A stretch of DNA of 33,660 nt from CAYZMS01 sp964479625 (GTDB lineage: Bacteria > Bacteroidota > Bacteroidia > Chitinophagales > Saprospiraceae): contig CAYZMS010000035.1 of NCBI GenBank assembly GCA_964479625.1, positions 1 through 33,660 of the forward strand, written 5' to 3'. Shown piece by piece: positions 1 to 7,529 of this stretch. The position numbers were made by a program, and so were the translations under genes. The notes below the pieces were generated by a model, which was not told where the DNA came from, ran no database searches, and was given only the letters and a program-made list of their open reading frames with translations. The stretch's first letter is position 1; the number at the start of each line of letters is the position of its first letter.

Positions 1-48
1 AAAAAATTTAAAAAAAGTTACCAAGAAAAAAGATTTCCCGTCGGCAGC

Positions 49-822
49 TTATGCTGAAGGGATACCAACCTCCTCTAAAAAGTCTTCCAGGTGTTGGTTG
101 AATAATTCTGGATGTTCCATCATCGGAGCATGCCCACATTCATCGAGTGTAATTAGCCTGGAATTTTCCAGTAAGTCATGAAATTGCTCCCCTACGAATG
201 CCGGAGTAATTTTATCATCTCGCCCCCAAACCAGCAAGGTCGGTTGTTTGACCTGGTGCAATTTATCAGCCAGGTTGTGCCGTACAGCTGATTTGGCGGT
301 GGCGATTACTCGGATGGCCTTATTTCGATCATTGACCGTTTCAAAAACTTCATCTACTAACTCCTTAGTAGCAATGGATGGGTCGAAGAAAGTTTCTCTG
401 GTCCGTTTTTGGATAAATTCGTAATTCCCTCTTTTAGGAAAACTGGTTCCAAAGGCACTTTCGAATAAGCCAGAAGAACCGGTAAGGGTAATGGATTGGA
501 CCTTTTCAGGGCACTGTAATACGTACAACAGGGCAATATGCCCACCCAGGGAATTACCTAGAACGTTGACCTTATCGTACTTCTTGTAATCAATAAAATC
601 CTCCAGGTGGTCAACCAGCCCTTTAACGGAAACCTTTCTGAGGGGTAAATCGAACATAGGCAAAATGGGGACCACCACGTTGTAGCTTTTGCCAAAGTAA
701 TCAAGGATGGATTTGAAATTACTTAAAGCTCCAAACAAGCCATGTAAGAGTACGAGGTTCTCCTCGCCGCCTTTTGTTTCGATATAATGAAAACTACCTT
801 CTTCTTTTACTTCGTATTTCAT
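49..822 (-). CDS. alpha/beta hydrolase
   Basis: A 257-residue alpha/beta-fold hydrolase. The oxyanion-side LLHGLFG lies at residues 25-31. The nucleophile elbow GNSLGG puts the catalytic Ser at 91. WGRDDKITP supplies the acid (Asp202 or 203), and ECGHAPMMEHP gives His231. No signal peptide is visible, so it is probably cytoplasmic. The architecture resembles C-C-bond hydrolases and other small esterases of this superfamily, but the substrate cannot be read from sequence. It stands alone on the minus strand, divergent from the OmpA-family lipoprotein across a 387-bp gap. The ATG start precedes a plausible short N-terminal strand region. Family assignment is firm; the reaction is unknown. Confidence 0.88.
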   Translation of the reverse strand: MKYEVKEEGSFHYIETKGGEENLVLLHGLFGALSNFKSILDYFGKSYNVVVPILPMFDLPLRKVSVKGLVDHLEDFIDYKKYDKVNVLGNSLGGHIALLYVLQCPEKVQSITLTGSSGLFESAFGTSFPKRGNYEFIQKRTRETFFDPSIATKELVDEVFETVNDRNKAIRVIATAKSAVRHNLADKLHQVKQPTLLVWGRDDKITPAFVGEQFHDLLENSRLITLDECGHAPMMEHPELFNQHLEDFLEEVGIPSA

Positions 823-1209
823 CTAAAGCCTTTTAGCATAAAACGCTTCTAACCCGACTGTAGCGGGTGAGACTGTTAATTACCGTTAAAATTCGGCAGA
901 ATATCCAAAAATAAAAAATAGAGCATTTATTTCGTTCCTGCTAAGGAACAATAAGGCAGTTTTCCAAGTTCAGAAGCGGAAAATCAAATAAAAAAGCTAA
1001 GTATTGAAAATCTGCTAGTTATAAGAATCATCCTGCAGTTGCCGAGCTTTAATAAATTTAATATTATCTTTGTTTTATTCAAAAAATATATCTTGCTTTG
1101 CAGAGAAAAACCTTGTAGATAAAGGCATTCTCCACTGTTTAAAAGAAGTTCAACCTAAAATTAACTACCTGTTAACCGCATCATTCATTAAAATTTAAAT
1201 CGGAAGAAC
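823..1209. other. intergenic region between divergent genes
   Basis: This 387-bp gap separates the alpha/beta hydrolase from the OmpA-family gene. It is AT-rich and has no convincing reading frame. It holds a promoter candidate for the OmpA gene (1039-1072) and a small stem of CCCG and CGGG around 853-867. For the hydrolase I see only a -7-like element on the minus strand (CAAAAATA at 906-913), without a -33 partner at the right distance. Confidence 0.5.
1039..1072 (+). promoter_or_regulatory. Bacteroidota-type promoter candidate for the OmpA-family gene
   Basis: TTG at 1039-1041 and TATCTTTG at 1065-1072 match the Bacteroidota -33/-7 pattern (TTG, then TAnnTTTG) with a 23-bp spacer, at the long end of the usual range. 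Transcription would begin near 1078 and leave a leader of about 130 nt before the ATG at 1210. Confidence 0.5.
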
Positions 1210-1989
1210 ATGCGTCTAATAATTAACACTCTTACTGTAGTTGTTCTGCTGAGCTCGCTATCTGCTTGTGTTTCCAAGAAGAAATATGAGGAATTAGCCG
1301 CCAGCAAAGAAGCAGTTGACGCCGCATTGGCTGAAACGCAATCCTCTTTACAGGAACTGGAGGAAAAAAATGAAATGCTCACCTCTGAGTTTCAAGAGGA
1401 AAAAGAGCGTATGAACGGCGAATTGGCCAGCCTTCAGGGTGATTTTAATCAAACCAAGAGCCAGGTGGAAGAAGCTATGAAGAAACTGAATGTTTCTGAA
1501 GAGCAACTAAAAGAATACCGCAACACCGTTGCTGGTATCTTCGGCGCTTATGAAAACAGCAACCTTGATCTAGAAATGCGCGATGGTCGTTTACACGTAA
1601 ACACCACCCCGGTTACTTACCGCTCAGGTTCTTTTGGCCTGAACCGCGATCAGCGTAATGCTCTTGCTGACCTGGCCAACGAGCTGAAAGGAAATCCTGA
1701 AATGCGCGTTTTGGTTGAAGGCCATACAGACAATGTCGCTGTAAATGCAGATGCCGCTTCTTACAAGGACAACTGGGAACTGTCTACCAAGCGTGCTTTA
1801 GCCATCGTTCGCGAATTACTGCGCAATGGCGTTGATCCTTCTCAGGTGGCTGCAGTAGGTCGTGGTGATACCATGCCCTCTGGTTCCAATGATACCATGG
1901 AAGGAAAAGCTGAAAACCGCCGGACTATTATTCGTCCGAATATGGAAGCAGCTGGTAAACTGCATGAAATGGAAGGAGGTGGCAACTAA
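1210..1989 (+). CDS. OmpA-family peptidoglycan-binding lipoprotein
   Basis: A 259-residue envelope protein. A short signal peptide ends in the lipobox LSAC with the lipidated Cys at 20. Residues 25-105 are rich in Glu, Lys and Ala and should form a coiled coil. The OmpA C-terminal domain occupies roughly 130-245, with VLVEGHTDN at 167-175 and the Arg-containing NWELSTKRA at 188-196, the face that binds diaminopimelate of peptidoglycan. It should sit in the outer membrane, tethering it to the cell wall in a Pal-like way. Compared with Pal (about 170 residues) it has an added coiled-coil spacer. It is a single-gene unit with its own promoter candidate and a strong terminator. Confidence 0.9.
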   Translation: MRLIINTLTVVVLLSSLSACVSKKKYEELAASKEAVDAALAETQSSLQELEEKNEMLTSEFQEEKERMNGELASLQGDFNQTKSQVEEAMKKLNVSEEQLKEYRNTVAGIFGAYENSNLDLEMRDGRLHVNTTPVTYRSGSFGLNRDQRNALADLANELKGNPEMRVLVEGHTDNVAVNADAASYKDNWELSTKRALAIVRELLRNGVDPSQVAAVGRGDTMPSGSNDTMEGKAENRRTIIRPNMEAAGKLHEMEGGGN

Positions 1990-2014
1990 TCATTAGTTGT
2001 TAGTTGTATCCTAT

Positions 2015-2056
2015 AAAAAAGGTGTTTCAAAATGATGGTTTTGAAACACCTTTTTT
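2015..2056. terminator. bidirectional intrinsic terminator
   Basis: A perfect 18-bp inverted repeat (arms 2015-2032 and 2039-2056) encloses a 6-nt loop. The arms end in A6 and T6 runs, so the hairpin has a U tract in both directions. It lies between the convergent OmpA-family and aat genes, and its right arm runs into the aat stop codon (TAA, minus strand, 2055-2057). Confidence 0.9.
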
Positions 2057-2747
2057 ATTTCCCCGTCCATTGTTCCCTGGGCAAGCCTCCCTGGTCGATA
2101 TTTTCCTTTACCAGTTGAAGAAATTGCTTCCTCGAAATATTACGAGCTCCCATACTGACCAGATGCTTCGTTTCCTGTTGACAATCGACCAGAACATAAC
2201 CATTGGCTTTCAACAGGCGCACCAGGGAAATAAAACCATACTTGGATGCATTGCTCACACGGGTGAACATACTTTCTCCGAAAAACACCTTTCCCAACCC
2301 AATCCCGTAAAGTCCTCCTACCAGGCTACCGTCTTTCCATACCTCTACTGAATGGGCTATACCGGATTCGTGTAAACGGGTATAGGCTGCGATCATGTTC
2401 TCATTGATCCAGGTTCCACCTTGTTGCTCTGGACGAAAAGTAGAACTACAGGCTTTTATGACTTCTGAAAAACATTGGTCATAACTTAAATCGAATTTAT
2501 GCTGGTTGAAATAGGGCCGCATACTTTTCGATACTTTTAATTCTTCCGGGAATAGAACTAACCTGGGGTCCGGACTCCACCATAGGATGGGATCCCCAGG
2601 ATTATACCAGGGGAAGATACCGTTTCGATAAGCGGCCATCAGGCGCTCATCGGATAGATCCCCGCCGGCAGCCAGCAGGCCATCCGGCTCTGCAAACTCC
2701 ACCGGCGGAAAAACGATATCTTTTTCAGATAACCAGAAAACAGCCAT
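2055..2747 (-). CDS. aat: leucyl/phenylalanyl-tRNA--protein transferase
   Basis: Aat moves Leu or Phe from aminoacyl-tRNA onto N-terminal Arg or Lys of proteins, which marks them for ClpS/ClpAP in the bacterial N-degron pathway. The 230-residue protein matches the family's usual length (about 230-240) from end to end. Diagnostic blocks are FPPVEFAEPDGLLAAGGDL near the N terminus, the following RNGIFPWY, ILWWSPDPR, GTWINENMIAAY, HSVEVWKDGSLVGGLYGIG and FFGESMF. The gene starts 7 bp after the ctaA stop on the same strand, so the two are probably co-transcribed. Its stop codon is embedded in the terminator it shares with the OmpA-family gene. Confidence 0.96.
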   Translation of the reverse strand: MAVFWLSEKDIVFPPVEFAEPDGLLAAGGDLSDERLMAAYRNGIFPWYNPGDPILWWSPDPRLVLFPEELKVSKSMRPYFNQHKFDLSYDQCFSEVIKACSSTFRPEQQGGTWINENMIAAYTRLHESGIAHSVEVWKDGSLVGGLYGIGLGKVFFGESMFTRVSNASKYGFISLVRLLKANGYVLVDCQQETKHLVSMGARNISRKQFLQLVKENIDQGGLPREQWTGK

Positions 2748-2754
2748 AATTCAG

Positions 2755-3897
2755 CTAGTTTTCCACAGCCTTTTCCACAGCTGGTGACTCTTTCGGATTA
2801 CCTACCTGAAAATTCAAAAATAATATTACGGATAATAACATTATAGCACCAGCCTGATGGTACACCCCCCAACTTAAAGGGATAACTCCTTTACTATTCA
2901 CCACGGTAATAATTCCGAGTGCTACCTGAATTACTAACAAACTTATTAACATCCATAAACTGGCTTTGAAAATCGAATTTCTTGAGGATCCAATCGCTTT
3001 AAAAAAATACCATAATCCACTGAAAAACAATATATAAGCTACCGTTCTATGTAAGGTATGGATCAATGCGGACATAAAGGGGCCACGATCGTACTCAACA
3101 AAGTTTTCCACATTCCATTCAGAGGCCTGAAAAAGCAAGGCCGGCATCCATTCTCCGTTCATATCGGGCCAGGTAGGATAAAAAAGTGCAGCTTTCATTC
3201 CAGACATGATACCACCCAAAATTAATTGTACGCCAAGTATAATTCCCAAGCCCAAAGCTCCCCTTTTAAACAGTTTATTGTGAATAACTTTTTCGTTTAT
3301 ATTCCAGCTGATCAACATAGTCCAGAAAAGGTAACTGTACAGGATCAAGGCGAGCGATAAGTGCATGGTAAGCTTGTAGGCATTCACCCAGGGACGATCC
3401 TCCAGTCCACTGGCCACCATGATCCATCCAAAGGAAGCCACCACCGCCGCCATGACTACCACGACAATTAAACGACGAATAAGCCGCCTGTCGAGCTTTC
3501 TGCGAGCAAGAAAAAAGAAAAACGGTATAGCGAACACGAACCCCATCAAACGGGCCCACAATCGATGAAAATACTCCCAGAAGTAAATAAACTTGAATTC
3601 CGCCATGCTCATCCCCTCATTGATCTTTTGATATTGAGGAGTTCCTTTATACAGGTCGAACTCCGTTTCCCATTGGGCAGCATTCAGGGGAGGTAAGGTT
3701 CCTGTTACAATCTCCCACTTTGTTATCGAGAGCCCGGAGCCCGTCAGCCTGGTTACCCCTCCAATAATTATTTGCATAAAGACCATGAACACCCCGATCA
3801 GTAACCAAATACGAACCGCCCTGGGGTAGCTGTTTAATTCCTCAGAGCGTTGGATGCCCCGATCGGTTTGCGTTGAAAAAGCAGGGTAAGTTTCCAT
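2755..3897 (-). CDS. ctaA: heme A synthase (COX15/CtaA family)
   Basis: This integral membrane enzyme oxidises the C8 methyl of heme O to give heme A for aa3-type cytochrome oxidase. The 380-residue protein shows about eight hydrophobic segments and the family block IIGGVTRLTGSGLSITKW at 44-61. Candidate heme-ligand His residues sit at 111 (EYFHRLW), 179 (TMHLSLA), 280/283 (LIHTLHRT) and 347 (VYHQAGA). The long form with this start matches the COX15-type enzymes of Bacteroidota and proteobacteria. It is the first gene of a ctaA-aat pair transcribed away from the candidate origin. Four exact DnaA-box 9-mers fall inside its coding sequence, which is unusual (see findings). Confidence 0.95.
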   Translation of the reverse strand: METYPAFSTQTDRGIQRSEELNSYPRAVRIWLLIGVFMVFMQIIIGGVTRLTGSGLSITKWEIVTGTLPPLNAAQWETEFDLYKGTPQYQKINEGMSMAEFKFIYFWEYFHRLWARLMGFVFAIPFFFFLARRKLDRRLIRRLIVVVVMAAVVASFGWIMVASGLEDRPWVNAYKLTMHLSLALILYSYLFWTMLISWNINEKVIHNKLFKRGALGLGIILGVQLILGGIMSGMKAALFYPTWPDMNGEWMPALLFQASEWNVENFVEYDRGPFMSALIHTLHRTVAYILFFSGLWYFFKAIGSSRNSIFKASLWMLISLLVIQVALGIITVVNSKGVIPLSWGVYHQAGAIMLLSVILFLNFQVGNPKESPAVEKAVEN

Positions 3898-4447
3898 TCA
3901 ATGCAGATATTTAGCCGGAACATGAAACAAATTTGATTTTACATTCCGGGCTCAGTTAGTAATGTATTATAATATCTTTTAAAAATTTTAAAATCTTATT
4001 TCACTATCATCATTAGGTCTGTGGATTTGTTTGTAAAAAAAAGCCCTTTTTTTATGTTAATTCATTATTAAGATAAGGTAAGCTGTTTTGCACATTTTTT
4101 CCACAGCCAGGGTCGAAGATATTCGGGGGCTTGGAAAAGATTTACACAAAGGGTTATTTTTTTCCCACAGCAAAACTTTTTCTTCTTCCAACTTCAAGAA
4201 ACTACATTTTGCTGTCGATAAGTGTTTTTCAAAAGGGGGATATCCCTTTCAAATCTGTGTAAAAATTATGAGGGAGAAGAATGATCTTAGTAAGCGTGGA
4301 AAATTTCGATCTTCTCCACAGGGTTTTACCCGGAATAGTGTGGAAAACGGTTTTCGTAAATATATTGATAGTCAAATTGTTACAAGTTGTTTTTTTATTT
4401 ATTGTGAATAACTCCCCATATTTCATCGAAACAAATCCATGTAAACT
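3898..4447. other. candidate chromosomal replication origin (oriC): DnaA-box cluster with AT-rich element
   Basis: This gap between divergent ctaA and the SRAP gene has no credible gene. Exact matches to the DnaA box TTWTNCACA occur at 4086-4094 and 4097-4105 (plus strand), and at 4256-4264, 4339-4347 and 4403-4411 (minus strand). One-mismatch copies lie at 4140-4148, 4161-4169, 4312-4320 (plus) and 4295-4303 (minus). The pattern is expected about 0.06 times per kb in random sequence counting both strands, so five in 326 bp is a marked excess. To the left, 44 of the 50 bases at 3961-4010 are A or T, a plausible unwinding element. An inverted repeat, AAAGGG and CCCTTT, lies at 4232-4249. In Bacteroidota oriC need not adjoin dnaA. 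Alternatively this could be a DnaA-controlled divergent promoter region. Confidence 0.6.
3961..4010. other. AT-rich stretch, possible DNA-unwinding element
   Basis: Forty-four of 50 bases are A or T, including ATCTTTTAAAAATTTTAAAA. It lies about 75 bp left of the first exact DnaA box (4086). On the minus strand it is preceded by AAATCCACA (complement of 4020-4028), GACC and a run of TRR triplets. That resembles the box, GC cluster, trinucleotide and AT-rich order described for bacterial unwinding regions. The adjacent box differs from TTATCCACA at two positions, so the match is only partial. Confidence 0.4.
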
Positions 4448-5107
4448 ATGTGCGGTCGTTTTTCTCAGGTAACGGATAAGCAAACGCTCCAAAAAATACT
4501 TTGGCCTCTGGATGTACCGGAAACCCTGGAATCCAATTATAATCTGGCACCTACGCAAAAAGCTTATGTGGTGACTAATGAGGCTCAAAGGGTTTTACAA
4601 CAACTTACCTGGGGGTTGGTGCCCTTCTGGGACAAAGAAGGTAAGCCTTCCGGCAGGATGATCAATGCCCGCTCAGAAACGGTTGCTCAAAAACCTTCTT
4701 TTCGAATGCCTTTTCAAAAAAGACGCTGCCTTATACCGGTAGATAGTTTTTACGAATGGAAACGGAGGGAAGGAGAGAAAATCCCCTATCGTATTCAATT
4801 TAAGGAAGAAGATTTGATCATATTTGCAGGACTTTGGGAGATTTGGAAAAAAGGGAACGAGCGCCTGGAAACTTTCACTATTCTAACTACCCGGCCCAAT
4901 GCCGAAATGACAGAACTACACGACCGAATGCCCCTTATCCTGGAAACTGCTGATAAAAGAAAATTTTGGTTGAGCGATGCTCCAAAAGAAGAGCTGGATG
5001 CCTTAGTTCAGGAGCCGGTACCGGATGGGATACTTTCTTATTACGAAGTGTCCAAAGCCGTTAACGCTGTTCGAAATAACGGTCCTGATCTTCATCTTTC
5101 CGTTTAA
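4448..5107 (+). CDS. SRAP (SOS response-associated peptidase, YedK/HMCES family) protein
   Basis: SRAP proteins crosslink through their N-terminal Cys to abasic sites in single-stranded DNA and shield them. The 219-residue protein begins MCGRF, so removal of Met exposes the catalytic Cys2, which fixes this start. The other active-site residues line up with YedK: Asn73 in MINARSE, Glu103 in FYEWK and His158 in LHDRMP. NLAPTQ at 32-37 and WGLVPFW at 55-61 are further family blocks. Length is normal (about 220). It is the first gene rightward from the candidate origin, followed after 41 bp by dtd and then mazG. Its proximity to an origin suits a single-strand-DNA protection role, but that link is inference. 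Confidence 0.95.
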   Translation: MCGRFSQVTDKQTLQKILWPLDVPETLESNYNLAPTQKAYVVTNEAQRVLQQLTWGLVPFWDKEGKPSGRMINARSETVAQKPSFRMPFQKRRCLIPVDSFYEWKRREGEKIPYRIQFKEEDLIIFAGLWEIWKKGNERLETFTILTTRPNAEMTELHDRMPLILETADKRKFWLSDAPKEELDALVQEPVPDGILSYYEVSKAVNAVRNNGPDLHLSV

Positions 5108-5148
5108 ACCGACTTCTTCAAAATCAGAAAAGGAATTACCATATTAAT

Positions 5149-5601
5149 ATGAGAGCTGTTATTCAACGGGTAAGTAGTGCTGCTGTCCACATAAAACAAA
5201 GGGATCCGGCCGCTATCGGGAGAGGTTTACTGATCCTGCTTGGAATAGAAGAAGAAGATGAGGCCAGTGATATCGACTGGTTATGTAAAAAAATCAGTCA
5301 AATGCGGATTTTCGGGGATGAGGAAGGTCGCATGAACCGATCCGTTCAGGATATAGATGGTGAGTTATTGGTGATCAGTCAATTCACCCTACATGCTTCG
5401 ACGAAAAAAGGTAACCGGCCTTCGTTCATCAGGGCAGCCCGGCCGGAAGGAGCAATTCCTCTCTATGAGCAGTTTGTAAAGGAACTTCGAACGGCATCCG
5501 GCAGACCTGTACAAACTGGAGTTTTTGCAGCCTATATGCAGGTAGAATTGGTAAATGATGGGCCGATTACTATCATTATAGATTCTAAAAATCGCGAATA
5601 G
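5149..5601 (+). CDS. dtd: D-aminoacyl-tRNA deacylase
   Basis: Dtd hydrolyses D-aminoacyl-tRNAs, and glycine mischarged on tRNA-Ala, to protect translation fidelity. It acts as a cytoplasmic homodimer. The 150-residue length is typical. Family signatures are the start MRAVIQRVSSAAV, SQFTLHAST around 76-84, KKGNRPSFIRAARPE, and the C-terminal NDGPITIIID that carries the cross-subunit Gly-Pro motif. The stop codon is followed by a single base before the ATG of the mazG-like gene, so the two are translationally linked. Confidence 0.97.
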   Translation: MRAVIQRVSSAAVHIKQRDPAAIGRGLLILLGIEEEDEASDIDWLCKKISQMRIFGDEEGRMNRSVQDIDGELLVISQFTLHASTKKGNRPSFIRAARPEGAIPLYEQFVKELRTASGRPVQTGVFAAYMQVELVNDGPITIIIDSKNRE

Positions 5602-5602
5602 A

Positions 5603-5953
5603 ATGACCATACTTGAAGCCCAGCAAATCGTAGATCGTTGGATAAATACCATTGGGGTACGATATTATGATGAGTTGACGAATACGGCCATCCTTATGGA
5701 AGAGGTGGGCGAGTTGGCGCGTTTAATGGCACGCCAATTTGGCGAGCAATCCTTCAAAAAGCCGGAGGAAGCAGCATCTGCTCCTTCAAAAATGGCCGAA
5801 GAAATGGCCGATGTGCTTTTTGTCCTGATCTGTCTGGCTAATCAAACCGGTGTAGATCTTACTACAGCCCTTGGACAAAGCCTGGAAAAGAAAACTAAAC
5901 GGGATAAGGATCGGCACGCCAACAATCCCAAGTTGAAAGGAAGGGGAGACTAG
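5603..5953 (+). CDS. MazG-like nucleotide pyrophosphohydrolase
   Basis: A small all-alpha NTP pyrophosphohydrolase of 116 residues. The metal-binding pattern is clear: EEVGE at 33-37 and EMAD at 67-70, which together give the EExxE...ExxD signature. Such single-domain enzymes remove non-canonical or excess nucleoside triphosphates by releasing pyrophosphate. The substrate is not readable from the sequence. It follows dtd with a one-base gap and converges with the PrsW-type gene, overlapping it by 4 bp at their 3' ends. Together with the SRAP gene and dtd it makes a small quality-control cluster. Confidence 0.9.
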   Translation: MTILEAQQIVDRWINTIGVRYYDELTNTAILMEEVGELARLMARQFGEQSFKKPEEAASAPSKMAEEMADVLFVLICLANQTGVDLTTALGQSLEKKTKRDKDRHANNPKLKGRGD

Positions 5954-6627
5954 TCTTTGAAGGGAGAAGCCTTCTGATGCTCGGTGATCATCCTGGAGGA
6001 AAGCATTACACTCAAAAGGAGAACCGCGATGGAGAGCAGTATGAGTTCATCCCAGAATTGCTGGAGGATGAAGAAATCGTATAGGCCATGCAGAAGAACG
6101 GCAGCTCCCAGTCCAAAAGCAAATAGCCGGCCTCTTTTTTCAGGTCGAAACCTGGCTTTCCCGGCAAAATAGCCCATAATGATTGCAAAGCAGGCATGTG
6201 CCGGCATGGCTGTGAAGGCCCTTACCGCAATAGTGGTCAACCCAAATTGATAAGCGTATAAAACATTTTCAAGAGTGGCAAAACCCATGCCGATCATAAG
6301 GGTATAGACAATGCCGTCGATCGGCTCATTAAAAAATGGACGTTGGTAGGGATAGATGATCAATAACAAGAACTTAATCAGTTCTTCGGCAAGTGCGATC
6401 ACAATAAAAGACCGGAAAAGACTGCTCCAAAGGAGGGGCAAACTTCCAGGCTGGCTATTATAAAACTGGGTCTGGAAAGAAATGACGGGAAAGGTAGCGA
6501 ACATCCCTAAAAGAAAACAAATGGTCAACGGGATCCAGGTTTCCCGTTCATATCGATCTGCCTGGTATATATACCAGATGATCAACGAACCCGGAGCCAG
6601 AGCCAATAATATGGAGAGTACGATCAT
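5950..6627 (-). CDS. PrsW-family intramembrane metalloprotease
   Basis: A 225-residue multi-pass membrane protein with about seven hydrophobic helices. The PrsW catalytic motifs are all present: EELIK at 81-85, FNEPIDGIVY at 99-108, GFATLEN at 115-121, and His144 (AHACFAIIMGYF) plus His180 (LLHGLYDF). PrsW of Bacillus cleaves the anti-sigma factor RsiW. No RsiW-like anti-sigma factor is encoded nearby, so the target here is unknown. It lies 9 bp downstream of the second alpha/beta hydrolase gene on the same strand, so the pair is probably co-transcribed. Confidence 0.9.
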   Translation of the reverse strand: MIVLSILLALAPGSLIIWYIYQADRYERETWIPLTICFLLGMFATFPVISFQTQFYNSQPGSLPLLWSSLFRSFIVIALAEELIKFLLLIIYPYQRPFFNEPIDGIVYTLMIGMGFATLENVLYAYQFGLTTIAVRAFTAMPAHACFAIIMGYFAGKARFRPEKRGRLFAFGLGAAVLLHGLYDFFILQQFWDELILLSIAVLLLSVMLSSRMITEHQKASPFKD

Positions 6628-6636
6628 CTACTTCAA

Positions 6637-7446
6637 TTAACTGGAAGCTACAGTTGTTTGAAATCTGGCGAAATCCAGCAAAATACCTTTCAACCAGTCT
6701 TCTTCTTCAAAAGGTATCATATGGCCTGCGTCCTCTTTTAAGGCAATGGCTGCCGTTTCGGGTAAAGGGGCAACATGCTCGAAGGCATTTTGGTCCACAA
6801 TATGATCAAGCCCTCCATGCACCAAAAGAACCGGAGCTTCAGATTGCTCAAGTACTTTGCTGCGATCAGGCCGGTTTTGCATGGCTGTCAGTGCTTCAGT
6901 TATTCCTTCCGGCGGGAAAGTGGCTGCTCTTTCAATCAGACTCTGGATGAGCACGAGCTGATCCTTTTGACGCTTCTTGGGAAACAGCTGAGGGATTAGT
7001 TGCTGTACATAGGCTGCAGAACCATTTTTCGAAATAAAAGCCTTGCTTTTTTCCCGCTTTTCCTTTTGTTCTGGCAGATCATCAAATGGGTGAGAGTTGA
7101 TAAGTCCCAAACCGTTAATCCGGTCGGGAAATTGCTCTGCAATGGATAGGGCAACATAGCCTCCCATGGAATGCCCCATAAAGGTAGCGCTCGAGAGCTG
7201 TTCCCGATCCAAAACAGCCATCACCGCTCGGGCCATTTTATCTATGCTGGTATCCACTAAAAATGGAGAGGCACCAAAGCCAGGAAGATCAACAGTAATG
7301 ACCCTTATTCCCTCCCGGGAAAGGAATTGAGCAAAGGGAATCCACATCTGATGGTCTTCGCAAAAACCATGCAAAAAAACAAAGGGTTTACCTTTCCCCC
7401 AGTTTTCATAAGCGGTGGTACCGCCGGGAAAAATAGTCGTTTTCAT
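6637..7446 (-). CDS. alpha/beta hydrolase
   Basis: A 269-residue cytoplasmic alpha/beta-fold hydrolase. FLHGFCEDHQMW at 24-35 forms the oxyanion side. GHSMGG at 91-96 holds Ser93, the acid is Asp214 in GGLDHIV, and the base is His242 in DAGHMIPFE. The length and a cap region rich in Lys and Gln (125-170) suit carboxylesterase or haloperoxidase-like members. It is not closely related to the hydrolase at the left end of the window. It is divergent from the GAF-SpoIIE phosphatase gene and upstream of the PrsW-type gene. Confidence 0.9.
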   Translation of the reverse strand: MKTTIFPGGTTAYENWGKGKPFVFLHGFCEDHQMWIPFAQFLSREGIRVITVDLPGFGASPFLVDTSIDKMARAVMAVLDREQLSSATFMGHSMGGYVALSIAEQFPDRINGLGLINSHPFDDLPEQKEKREKSKAFISKNGSAAYVQQLIPQLFPKKRQKDQLVLIQSLIERAATFPPEGITEALTAMQNRPDRSKVLEQSEAPVLLVHGGLDHIVDQNAFEHVAPLPETAAIALKEDAGHMIPFEEEDWLKGILLDFARFQTTVASS

Positions 7447-7529
7447 TACTTTTTACTTATAATTCTAAAAATACGCAAATGCCTTCTTAATAGCACTAAC
7501 CATTACTCTTTTTGCTATCTTTCGAAAAG

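Noticed and set aside
4088..4411. 107-codon plus-strand frame in the ctaA-SRAP gap
   Set aside because: It is made of the DnaA-box-rich, AT-rich sequence, has no protein-family resemblance, and its composition (many Lys, Phe, Ser) simply reflects the bases. Overlapping frames on both strands are equally open.
7516..7523. TATCTTTC as a -7 element for the SpoIIE phosphatase gene
   Set aside because: The last base differs from TAnnTTTG, no TTG lies at the proper distance upstream, and it would imply an almost leaderless message.
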